Origin: Blastococcus sp. TF02-8
Lineage (GTDB): Bacteria > Actinomycetota > Actinomycetes > Mycobacteriales > Geodermatophilaceae
Assembly: GCF_003319175.1 (NCBI RefSeq)
Contig: NZ_QOHK01000001.1
Span: forward strand, 682,001 to 746,000
Length of the DNA stretch: 64,000 bases
Direction: 5' to 3'
The translations under genes were made by a program, and so were the position numbers. Of this stretch, positions 43,361 through 52,054 are shown piece after piece (within the stretch, counting starts at the first letter, position 1; each line of letters starts with the position of its first letter). Under the pieces are notes generated by a model that saw only the letters and a list, made by a program, of their open reading frames with translations, did not search any database and was not told the DNA's origin.

Positions 43361-46149
43361 TGACGCAGCGCCGAAAGCTCATCGAGGTCGCTCTGCCCCT
43401 CGAAGCGATCAACAGGGAGTCGGCACGCGAGAAGTCAGTAAGGCAGGGGCATCCCTCGAGCCTCCACCTGTGGTGGTCCCGTAAGCCACTCGCTACCGCC
43501 CGAGCAGTGCTGTTTGCGCAGCTGGTGGACGACCCCGCTTCGACCCCACACGCGGACGCTTTCACCGATGCGAGGGAAAGGGAAGCGTGGATTAGCGCTG
43601 AGCGTGCACGCCTCTTTCGGCTCATGGAGCGACTGTCCGTCTGGGAGAATCTGCAAGACGAGGGACTGCTCGCTGCGGCACGCGCCGAGATTCGGCGCTC
43701 GACAGGCGACTCACCACCGGCGATTCTCGACCCCTTCGCAGGAGGAGGATCAATCCCGCTCGAGGCACAGCGGCTTGGCCTCCGCGCTCACGCGTCTGAC
43801 CTGAACCCTGTCTCCGTCCTCATTAACACTGCATTGATGGATATCCCATCTCGATTCCAGGATGTTCCCCCGGTCTTTCCCGGCGCGGCCGACTCCCGGA
43901 TGGGCACCTGGCCGCGAGCCACCGGGATTGCCGAGGACATCCGTCGATATGGCGGCTACCTTCGAGATCAAGCTCAGAAGCGGATCGGCCACCTCTACCC
44001 AGAGGTCAGCTTGCCCGACGGCTCCCGAGGAACCGCCATGGCATGGGTTTGGGCACGGACGGTTCGCTGTCCTAATCCCGCTTGCAGCGTGACTATGCCA
44101 CTCACGAACAAGTGGTCACTCGGCCGCAAGAAGGGCAAGGAAGCCTATGTGCAACCCGAAGTAACTGGCGGCGAGGTCCGCTTCAAGATCGGAACGGCCC
44201 CCCCGAAGCTGCCATTCGCCCAAGAAGGCACCGTTACTCGAAACGGCGCGGTATGCGTTGCATGTGGGTCTACGGCAGATCTGCCATATATCCGAGAAGA
44301 AGCCAAGGGCGACAGAATGGGAGAAACGCTACTAGCCACGGTGGTGGAAGGACGAAGGCGGCGCATTTACGTCGAGCCGGATAGCACTCAGCAGGCGGCT
44401 GGCGCGGTCCCGCGACCTGCCAATGGCCCGAGCGGGGACCTGCCGACCCAGGCTCTGGGCTTCAGGGTTCAGGCATACGGCATGAAAAAGTTTGCAGATT
44501 TGTTCAGTAATCGCCAGCTATCCTCCCTAATTTGCTTCACCGACCTCGTGATCGAAGTTCGAAGCAAAGTTGTTGCGGACGCAGTATCGGCCGGCATGCC
44601 ACTGGGTGCCCCTCTGAGCCAGGGAGGCAACGGAGCAGAAGCATACGGTGATGCCATTTCCACATATCTGGCGTTCGTCGTGAGCCGCTTGAGCGACTAC
44701 CAGTCCTACATCACGACCTGGGCCAGCAATCCGCAGATGGAGATCCTGCGCAATGCTTTCGCTCGGCAAGCGGTGCCCATGACCTGGGACTTCGCGGAAG
44801 GTAACCCCTTCGCCGACTCTTCAGGCAGCTTAAACATCATGACACGCGCGGTGGCGCGCGTGGTTGACCTCCTTCCCGCTGGCGTCGCACCCGTCGTCCT
44901 GCAAGGCGATGCCGCAGCTAATATCGATGCCGGACTGGTGATATCCACCGACCCGCCGTACTACGACAACATTGGATACTCCGATCTCTCCGATTTCTTT
45001 TACATCTGGCTGCGCCGAGCCTTGCGCGAAGTTCACCCGGACGCCCTGGGCACGCTTCTTGTACCTAAAGCGCAGGAATTGGTTGCAAATCCCTTCCGGC
45101 ATGGCGGACGCGACGGCGCTCAAGACTTCTTCGAATCCGGCTTCCGCAGCTTCTTTTCCACTGCTCGCTTCACTGCGTCCGCAGACTATCCCATAACTGT
45201 TTACTACGCGTTCAAGCAAACAGAGACGGACCAGGACGGCGAGTCCTCGACGGGCTGGGAAACACTACTGTCTGCCATGATGGCGAGCGGGTGGCAAATC
45301 ACTGGAACTTGGCCGATGAGATCGGAACGCGGCGGTCGGATGACGAGTGTTGGGTCGAACACTCTGGCCTCCTCCATTGTTCTCGCTCTTCGGCCACGCG
45401 CCGACGAGGCTACCGTCGTAGATAGGCGCACCTTCACGGCACAACTCCGCGACGAGCTGCCAATCCGGCTTCGCGAACTACAGCAGGGGTCGATCGCCCC
45501 CGTTGATCTCCCCCAGGCCGCTATTGGCCCGGGCATGGCAGTGTTCTCGCGATATGTCAAGGTGGTTGAAGCTGACGGCCAAGCCATGACGGTTCGGGCT
45601 GCCTTGCAAATTGTAAATCAGATTCTTGGTGAGGTTTTGTCAGCCCAGGAGGGCGATTTCGATTCAGGGACCCGCTGGTGCGTCAAATGGTTCGAGTCCT
45701 ATGGTTTTGACGCTGGCCCATATGGCGAAGCCGAGACGATCGCGTCGGCGTTCAACACATCTGTGGGAGGTCTCGATCGCTCAGGAGCGTTGACCGCGCG
45801 AGCGGGCAAGGTCCAGCTCTTCGATCCTGCCGCCTTGAGGGTGGGTTACGACCCCCGCGCCGATGATCACATCACGCTCTGGGAGATCGTCGTCCATTTG
45901 GCCAAGGCGCTGGACGAACAGGGACTCGATGCTGCCGGTTTGCTGATGGCGAGGGCGGCTGCACGTATCGACCTCGATGCGGCCAAGGAGTTGGCGTATC
46001 TGCTGTTCTCGATCGCCGAAAGGAACCGCTGGTCCGGCGTGGCCCAGCGGTTCAACATGCTCGCAGCGTCCTGGGCGGACGTTCTGGACGCTGCCCGCAG
46101 TGCGCCCGACGCGTCCGGTGAGCAGCTCGTGCTCGACACGGCGTACTGA
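43360..46149 (+). CDS. DUF1156 domain adenine-specific DNA methylase
   Basis: A 929-residue protein. The N-terminal DUF1156 block (HLWWSRKPLATARAV, residues 36-50) is followed by the S-adenosylmethionine motif DPFAGGG (124-130). A zinc ribbon (Cys237, Cys242, Cys299, Cys302) lies between it and the catalytic DPPY (531-534), which then runs YDNIGYSDLSDFFYIW. The order is that of COG1743-type adenine methylases, often found in large defence loci beside DUF499 ATPases. The gene has much lower GC than the backbone (43% in 44461-44520). Its start overlaps the vsr stop. Confidence 0.9.
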   Translation: MTQRRKLIEVALPLEAINRESAREKSVRQGHPSSLHLWWSRKPLATARAVLFAQLVDDPASTPHADAFTDAREREAWISAERARLFRLMERLSVWENLQDEGLLAAARAEIRRSTGDSPPAILDPFAGGGSIPLEAQRLGLRAHASDLNPVSVLINTALMDIPSRFQDVPPVFPGAADSRMGTWPRATGIAEDIRRYGGYLRDQAQKRIGHLYPEVSLPDGSRGTAMAWVWARTVRCPNPACSVTMPLTNKWSLGRKKGKEAYVQPEVTGGEVRFKIGTAPPKLPFAQEGTVTRNGAVCVACGSTADLPYIREEAKGDRMGETLLATVVEGRRRRIYVEPDSTQQAAGAVPRPANGPSGDLPTQALGFRVQAYGMKKFADLFSNRQLSSLICFTDLVIEVRSKVVADAVSAGMPLGAPLSQGGNGAEAYGDAISTYLAFVVSRLSDYQSYITTWASNPQMEILRNAFARQAVPMTWDFAEGNPFADSSGSLNIMTRAVARVVDLLPAGVAPVVLQGDAAANIDAGLVISTDPPYYDNIGYSDLSDFFYIWLRRALREVHPDALGTLLVPKAQELVANPFRHGGRDGAQDFFESGFRSFFSTARFTASADYPITVYYAFKQTETDQDGESSTGWETLLSAMMASGWQITGTWPMRSERGGRMTSVGSNTLASSIVLALRPRADEATVVDRRTFTAQLRDELPIRLRELQQGSIAPVDLPQAAIGPGMAVFSRYVKVVEADGQAMTVRAALQIVNQILGEVLSAQEGDFDSGTRWCVKWFESYGFDAGPYGEAETIASAFNTSVGGLDRSGALTARAGKVQLFDPAALRVGYDPRADDHITLWEIVVHLAKALDEQGLDAAGLLMARAAARIDLDAAKELAYLLFSIAERNRWSGVAQRFNMLAASWADVLDAARSAPDASGEQLVLDTAY

Positions 46150-46168
46150 CAGGGAGCAACGAAGCACG

Positions 46169-49100
46169 ATGGCAACAAGTAATCGCGATCGAGTCGGGCA
46201 TGCCCTGGAACTCTTGTCCGCCGGTCTCGACGCGTTCATCGCTCGAGCGGTCGCCGAACGAGTCCCTGCGGGCGGGGACTGGACGTCGCTGCTCGCTGCC
46301 AAGGACTCCGGTAAGGGGATCGGCGGCAAGATCTACGAGCAAGCCGATGTCCAGAACCAGCTCCGCATCCTCACGGAGACGGTGGTCCCCGGTTGGTTCC
46401 CGTTCGATGCCTACCTCTCTCGAGCGGAGAAGTCGCTCGCCAGCGAGCTGCGCGACGTCCGCGACAAGTGGGCGCACCAGAAGCCGTTCTCGGCCGATGA
46501 CACCTATAGAGCGCTGGACACCGCGGAGCGGTTGCTCCGAGCCGCCGGCGCGGTACCCCAGGCGGACGAAACCCGTTCGCTTCGGGTGGACCTTCAGCGG
46601 CGGGAGTACGACACGGAGGTCGCCCGCGCGGCCCGTACGCACACCGCCGTCGCGGGTTTCGAGTCGCAGGGGCTGCCGCCGTGGCGCGACGTGCTGATCC
46701 CGCATCCGGACGTTGCCGCCGGCCGTTATGCGACGTCGGAGTTCGCCGCGGACCTGCATCAGGTCGCGTTCGGCAACGACGACGGAACTGAAGGTGCCGG
46801 GGAGGAGTACCGGAACCCCGTCGAATTCTTCCGTCGGACGTATCTGACCGACGGTTTGAAGGATCTGCTTCGGCGCGCGGCCGCACGTCTCTCCGGTGAC
46901 ATGGACGCCGATCCGGTCATCAACCTGCAGACCAACTTCGGCGGTGGCAAGACGCACTCGATGCTCGCCGTCTGGCATCTGGTGTCCGGCCATCCGATCG
47001 CTGACTACCCGCAGGACGTCCAGGAGCTGCTCGAGGGGGCCGCCGTCGCCGGCGGGCGGAAGGTCGGCCGGGTGGCACTTGCTGGCAATGAGATCGCCCC
47101 GAACCTGCCCATCCGCACGGAGGGCGGCGTCGAGGTCAACACGCTGTGGGGTGAGCTGGCCTGGCAGCTCGGCGGTCGCGACGCCTACGACATGCTGGCC
47201 GATGCCGACAGGACCAGTACGAACCCGGGCGCGGCGCTGAAGAAGCTGCTCGCCGCTCACTCCCCCTGCGTCATCCTCATCGACGAGTGGGTCGCCTACG
47301 CGCGCGGCCTGTACACCCGCGACGACCTCCGCGGCGGCACGTTCGACACGCAGTTCACCTTCACTCAGACCCTCACGGGTGCTGTCGCCGCCACCCCGGG
47401 CGCGCTTCTTTTGGTGTCGATCCCGGCGTCCGACGTCCGGGCCGATCACGACGGCCGCGACGCCTCCGACCTCGAGATCGGTGGCGCCCACGGGCGCGAG
47501 GCACTCGAGCGCCTGCAGAACGTCATCGGACGCACCTCGTACGAATGGCGGCCGGCGTCCGCGCAGGAGTCCTTCGAGATCGTCCGCCGCCGGCTGTTCG
47601 TCGACCCGGACGGCGACAGCAGGACGAAGATCGCGGTCACGGCGCAGCGCTTCGTCGAGTTCTACCGGTCTCACCACGGGGAGTTTCCGAAGGAGACGAC
47701 GGACAACGACTACGTCGGACGCATCAAGTCCGCGTATCCCATTCACCCCGAGCTGTTCGACCGCCTCTACGAAGACTGGTCCAGCCTCGAGCGCTTCCAA
47801 CGAACGCGCGGCGTCCTCCGGCTGATGAGCGCTGTCGTACACACACTGAGCAGCAGCGATGATCCCTCACCGCTAATCATGCCGGGCACCGTTCCCCTCG
47901 ACTCGGGCGGTGTCCGGAACGAGGTCTCGAAGTACCTCGAGGACAACTGGGCGCCGATTCTTGACGCCGACGTCGACGGGGAGATGTCTACTCCTGTACG
48001 CATCGACGCCGACCGTCCCCTGTTCGGCAAGCGTGCACTCACGCGCCGCATCGCGCGCGCTCTCTTCCTCGGGTCCGCGGCCACCCTACGCAGCGCGCAC
48101 AAGGGGATCGAGCGCCAACGCCTCTTCCTGGGCGTGGCGCAGCCCGGCGACACGGTCGGCAACTTTGGGTCCGCCCTCCAGCTGCTGACCGACAACGCGA
48201 CGTACCTCTACAGCGACAGCGAGCGGTACTGGTACGACGTCCAGCCGTCGCTGAACCGGAAGGCCGCCGAGTACGCGGCCGGACTCACCCCGGAAGACGT
48301 CTGGGAGGAGGTCGTCGCCCGCATCGCCCGGACCGAGAAGACCCAGCCGGGCCAGTTCACTGCCGTGGAGGTTGCCCCCGAGAGCTCCACGGAAGTGGCC
48401 GAGCCGGAGGGCGTCCGCCTCGTCGTCCTGCATCCCCGCTACACGCACTCCGGCAAGGGAACGGACTCCGCCGCGTACCGGTTCGTAGACGAACTCATCG
48501 CCTCACGAGGCGCGGCACCACGGGAACGCCGGAACCTGATCGTGGCCCTGGCCGCCGACACACAGCGCTACGCCGAGCTCGAGTCCGCGGTCCGGAACCA
48601 CCTGGCGTGGCGCCACCTCGTCGGTCGTATCACCGAACTCGATCTGACCCAACAGCAGGCGGCGGTGGTCCGGCGACGCTCGGAAGAGACGAACCGCGTC
48701 GTCGACCAGCGGGTCCCTACGACCTACATCTGGGTGATGTATCCGGAGCAGCCCGACGGGGCGAAGCCGCTGGCCGTCCGAGCCCTGAAGGTCGAGGGAG
48801 CGGAGCTACGTCTCGCCGTTCGCACCTCGGCGCGGCTGATCAAGGAGCAGCTTCTCCTGACCGCCATCGGCGCGCAGAACATCCGCCTCGCGCTGGACCA
48901 CCCGCTGCGCCGCACCTGGAATGACGGTCGAATCTCGGTCCACGAGCTCTGGGAGTTCTACCAGCGCCACCCGTATCTCGACCGGCTCCGGAATCGGAGG
49001 GTGCTCGAGGAAGGCATCCGATCCGCGCTCGATGAGCTGGACTGGGAAGGTGCAGCCTTCGCCATCGCCGAGAGCTACGACAAGGAGACCGGCGACTTCG

Positions 49101-49555
49101 GCGGGTTGGTCCTGCCGGGCCCGGACGCGCACATCGCCACCATCACCGACACCACTCTCCTGGTTGCTCCACATCTGGCATCAGCGCAGCGCGAACGCGA
49201 GTCGAGGAAGTCCGAGCCAGAGCTTCCGGGGGGCGGAGATGCGCCGGCGCCGCTGCCCGGCGGGGACGGGCACCCACTTCCTCCGAAACCTGCGAAGAAG
49301 CAGCCCGTATTCACTCCGAACGTCCGCTACGAGGCGCGCCTCTCCGTCAAGCCGGACGGAGACATCGCCGCCCAGCTGCGCGAGGTGGCCGAAGAGATGC
49401 TCGCCCACCTCGTGGCGGCCGGCCCAGATGCGCTGGACATCACCCTGACGGTCCGGGCCGAACGCATCGAGGGCTTCGACCAGCGCACGGTCCGGACGGT
49501 GACGGAGAACGGCGCCCAGCTCGGGTTCGTCGGGAATCGCTTCGAGGACGGGTGA
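46169..49555 (+). CDS. DUF499 ATPase with N-terminal Swt1-type HEPN domain
   Basis: A 1128-residue protein. Residues 1-115 form a helical Swt1-like HEPN domain with an R-x4-H motif (RDKWAH, 98-103). A P-loop ATPase of the DUF499 class follows: Walker A FGGGKTHS (257-264) and Walker B VILIDEW (368-374). The rest contains a conserved winged/helical region and, near residue 1030, a Pro/Gly linker before a C-terminal domain. DUF499 proteins accompany DUF1156 methylases in predicted defence loci. The ATG lies 19 bp past the methylase stop. Confidence 0.88.
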   Translation: MATSNRDRVGHALELLSAGLDAFIARAVAERVPAGGDWTSLLAAKDSGKGIGGKIYEQADVQNQLRILTETVVPGWFPFDAYLSRAEKSLASELRDVRDKWAHQKPFSADDTYRALDTAERLLRAAGAVPQADETRSLRVDLQRREYDTEVARAARTHTAVAGFESQGLPPWRDVLIPHPDVAAGRYATSEFAADLHQVAFGNDDGTEGAGEEYRNPVEFFRRTYLTDGLKDLLRRAAARLSGDMDADPVINLQTNFGGGKTHSMLAVWHLVSGHPIADYPQDVQELLEGAAVAGGRKVGRVALAGNEIAPNLPIRTEGGVEVNTLWGELAWQLGGRDAYDMLADADRTSTNPGAALKKLLAAHSPCVILIDEWVAYARGLYTRDDLRGGTFDTQFTFTQTLTGAVAATPGALLLVSIPASDVRADHDGRDASDLEIGGAHGREALERLQNVIGRTSYEWRPASAQESFEIVRRRLFVDPDGDSRTKIAVTAQRFVEFYRSHHGEFPKETTDNDYVGRIKSAYPIHPELFDRLYEDWSSLERFQRTRGVLRLMSAVVHTLSSSDDPSPLIMPGTVPLDSGGVRNEVSKYLEDNWAPILDADVDGEMSTPVRIDADRPLFGKRALTRRIARALFLGSAATLRSAHKGIERQRLFLGVAQPGDTVGNFGSALQLLTDNATYLYSDSERYWYDVQPSLNRKAAEYAAGLTPEDVWEEVVARIARTEKTQPGQFTAVEVAPESSTEVAEPEGVRLVVLHPRYTHSGKGTDSAAYRFVDELIASRGAAPRERRNLIVALAADTQRYAELESAVRNHLAWRHLVGRITELDLTQQQAAVVRRRSEETNRVVDQRVPTTYIWVMYPEQPDGAKPLAVRALKVEGAELRLAVRTSARLIKEQLLLTAIGAQNIRLALDHPLRRTWNDGRISVHELWEFYQRHPYLDRLRNRRVLEEGIRSALDELDWEGAAFAIAESYDKETGDFGGLVLPGPDAHIATITDTTLLVAPHLASAQRERESRKSEPELPGGGDAPAPLPGGDGHPLPPKPAKKQPVFTPNVRYEARLSVKPDGDIAAQLREVAEEMLAHLVAAGPDALDITLTVRAERIEGFDQRTVRTVTENGAQLGFVGNRFEDG

Positions 49556-51084
49556 TGTCTGCACTGTCGGCTCCGCGTGCGAGCAGTCTCCGGCCGGTGG
49601 AGATGGACCTCGCGCTGGTCAACAGCATCGGTCTGCACCACTCGCTCGCTACTGCGGTCGCCGACCTGGTGGACAACTCCTTGGACGCCACGGCCGGCGC
49701 GATCCGGGTCCGATTCCTGCTCGACGGCGTGGCGCCTATCGCACTGCAGGTCATCGACGACGGCTACGGCATGGACAGCCTGACCATCGACAAGGCGATG
49801 ACCTATGCGGGACGCCGGGACTACCACGACACCAACCTCGGGCACTTCGGCGTAGGCCTCAAGGCGGCGTCGCTGAGCCAGGCCAACACGGTGCTCGTCT
49901 ACTCCCGCGCCTACGGAGCCAGTGCTGTCGGCCGGGTGCTGGTCCGAGAGGGCGACATGTCCTCCCCTCGCGTCGGCGAACTGTCTGCCGGCGACGCCGA
50001 GGCGAGGCTCGCCGAGGCCCGCTTCGACTTCGCCGGCGGCACCGGGACAATCGTCGAGTGGCGGGACGTCCGGACATTTCCGGCCACCACGGACAACGGT
50101 GAACAGGTGCGCTGGCTGGACGGAGCCGTGCGCGACGTCCGGAACCACCTGGGGCTGGTCCTCCACCGTCTGCTGGACGCCGAGGGACCGCAGGTCTTCG
50201 TCGACTCGCAGAACATCCGTACCGGGGAACTGAGTGCAGCTCGAGCCGTCGGTCCGATCGATCCGTTCGGATACCGGCACTCAGGTGACCCCGGGTTCCC
50301 CGCCGAACTCCGCCTGGAACTGCCCGACGGATCGGAGCCTGTGTCAGCGCGCGCTCACGTCTGGCCGCCACGGTCACAGGACCCGGGCTTCAAGCTCGGA
50401 GGACGCCCCGGGGAGGACGCGCAGGGACTCTTCGTCTACCGGCGCAACCGACTGCTCCAAGCGGGAGGCTGGTGCGACCTCTGGGGTCCCCGGCCCGAAT
50501 GGGGCCTCGCGCGTGTCGAGTTGGATCTGGGTCCGACCGCGGATGCGCACGTCACGATCAACCCGGAGAAGTCCGGGATCACGTTTTCGAGCGACCTGCG
50601 TCGCGCATTGGAAAAAGCTACCTGTGCCAGCACGGGTCTCACGTTCACGGAGTACCTGCAGCGCGCCGCCGGGGAGGACAAGCGCAGCCGCCAGCGGCAA
50701 CGCCGGCCCATCACCGTCGTCGAACCCCGAGGAGGGCTCCCCCCCGGCGTGCTCGACGCCTATCAGAACGCCGTCGAGTTCCAGCAGGACACGTCCGCGG
50801 TGGACATCGTGTGGCGAACCCTGCCGCCGGATCAGGTCTTCGAGATCGATAGGGATGACGACGTCCTCGCGCTGAACCTCCGGTATCGGAAGGTGCTGGT
50901 GGGCGGTCCTAGTCTCGACACGGACGACGCTCCCGTGCTCAAGACACTCCTGCACCTGCTGCTCAACCGATACTTCGACGGCTCGTTCATGGGCATCAAG
51001 GAACGGCGGGAGATCGAGGCGTGGCAAACCCTCCTGCTCGCGGCTGTCACCGCCCAGACCGAACAGGAGCAGGGACGTGCGTGA
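49555..51084 (+). CDS. MutL/MORC-like GHKL ATPase
   Basis: A 509-residue GHKL ATPase. The N-box is VADLVDNSLDA (35-45; Asp37 where many MutL proteins have Glu, Asn41 for Mg). The G1 box is DDGYGMD (68-74), and the lid/G2 box is GHFGVGLKAAS (96-106). A transducer-like domain follows (about 200-360, ending INPEKSGI), then a C-terminal helical region. The protein is related to the MutL homologues of predicted restriction systems that are thought ancestral to eukaryotic MORC ATPases. Its start overlaps the DUF499 stop (TGATG). Confidence 0.88.
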   Translation: MSALSAPRASSLRPVEMDLALVNSIGLHHSLATAVADLVDNSLDATAGAIRVRFLLDGVAPIALQVIDDGYGMDSLTIDKAMTYAGRRDYHDTNLGHFGVGLKAASLSQANTVLVYSRAYGASAVGRVLVREGDMSSPRVGELSAGDAEARLAEARFDFAGGTGTIVEWRDVRTFPATTDNGEQVRWLDGAVRDVRNHLGLVLHRLLDAEGPQVFVDSQNIRTGELSAARAVGPIDPFGYRHSGDPGFPAELRLELPDGSEPVSARAHVWPPRSQDPGFKLGGRPGEDAQGLFVYRRNRLLQAGGWCDLWGPRPEWGLARVELDLGPTADAHVTINPEKSGITFSSDLRRALEKATCASTGLTFTEYLQRAAGEDKRSRQRQRRPITVVEPRGGLPPGVLDAYQNAVEFQQDTSAVDIVWRTLPPDQVFEIDRDDDVLALNLRYRKVLVGGPSLDTDDAPVLKTLLHLLLNRYFDGSFMGIKERREIEAWQTLLLAAVTAQTEQEQGRA

Positions 51085-52054
51085 TGACAACCGTGAACAC
51101 CTGACCGCGGAAACGCTCGAGACGTACTTCGGCGCGAACGTCGTCGTGAACCTACGTCTGGCGGACGAGCCTGAATGTCATCTGCGTATCGACCCCACTG
51201 TGCAGCGCCTGCAACTCTGGACCCCGGCCGCCGGACCAGAACCGGACGTCACCGCCATGGATCGCGTCTCGGTCACCACGGAGCAGGTGGATCGCGGCAC
51301 CTGGTTCGTGCTGGAAGTGGACGCGGAGGGCTCGCACTACGAGGCCTACTCACTCATCGCGGCTGTCGTAGACGATCTGACCGCGAGCCGTCTGCTGCAC
51401 GTCGCAATGGCCAGATCGGTCGAAAGCTTCAAGGAGCTGCTCGCCAATCGTCAACGGCTGAGCGAGGAGAAGACGATCGGGCTCATCGGGGAGCTCCTGC
51501 TCCTGGAATCCCTGATCGACCAGTTGGGCGAGACTTCAGCAGTTCTCGCGTGGGTCGGGCCCGACTCGGAGGAACACGACTTCGTCCTGGCCGACGTGGA
51601 CGCGGAGGTCAAGACGACGCTCAGCGAGCGGCGAATCCACCGGATCGGCACCGAGACTCAACTCCAACCGAGCCTCGGCCGGCCGCTGTGGCTGGTCTCC
51701 ATCCAGCTCACTCGCGCCGGTGACGCCGTCGACGGTTTCGGCCTCTCCGACGTCGTCGGCCGCGTACGGACGCGCGTGCAAGCTCAGACCGATGCCTTCG
51801 CAGGGCATCTCCGCAGCGTCGGATGGCGGGACAGCGACGCTGACTTGTACAGAGAGCGGTATCTGCTCCGCAGCCGGCCGGCCGCTTACTTCGTCGACGA
51901 TGCGTTCCCCGCGCTGACCCGTCGACGGATCGACGGAGTCGTTCCGCAACCGGAACTTGTCACCACGGTCTCCTACCGTGTCGACGTCTCGAGCCTTGTT
52001 CCCGGATCGCCTCCGGGCGCACTCGCACAGTTCGTTGGAGGCAGCAGTGAGTGA
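51077..52054 (+). CDS. DUF4420 PD-(D/E)XK motif nuclease-like protein
   Basis: A 325-residue protein. The conserved GLIGELLLLE (135-144) with Glu139, then EHDFVLADVDAEVKTT, provides Asp168 and the E-x-K pair Glu177/Lys179 of a PD-(D/E)XK nuclease. The C-terminal 130 residues are beta-rich. DUF4420 is the nuclease partner of MutL- and Z1-type proteins in Mza and similar systems. The GTG start overlaps the MutL-like stop by eight bases. Confidence 0.87.
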   Translation: MRDDNREHLTAETLETYFGANVVVNLRLADEPECHLRIDPTVQRLQLWTPAAGPEPDVTAMDRVSVTTEQVDRGTWFVLEVDAEGSHYEAYSLIAAVVDDLTASRLLHVAMARSVESFKELLANRQRLSEEKTIGLIGELLLLESLIDQLGETSAVLAWVGPDSEEHDFVLADVDAEVKTTLSERRIHRIGTETQLQPSLGRPLWLVSIQLTRAGDAVDGFGLSDVVGRVRTRVQAQTDAFAGHLRSVGWRDSDADLYRERYLLRSRPAAYFVDDAFPALTRRRIDGVVPQPELVTTVSYRVDVSSLVPGSPPGALAQFVGGSSE

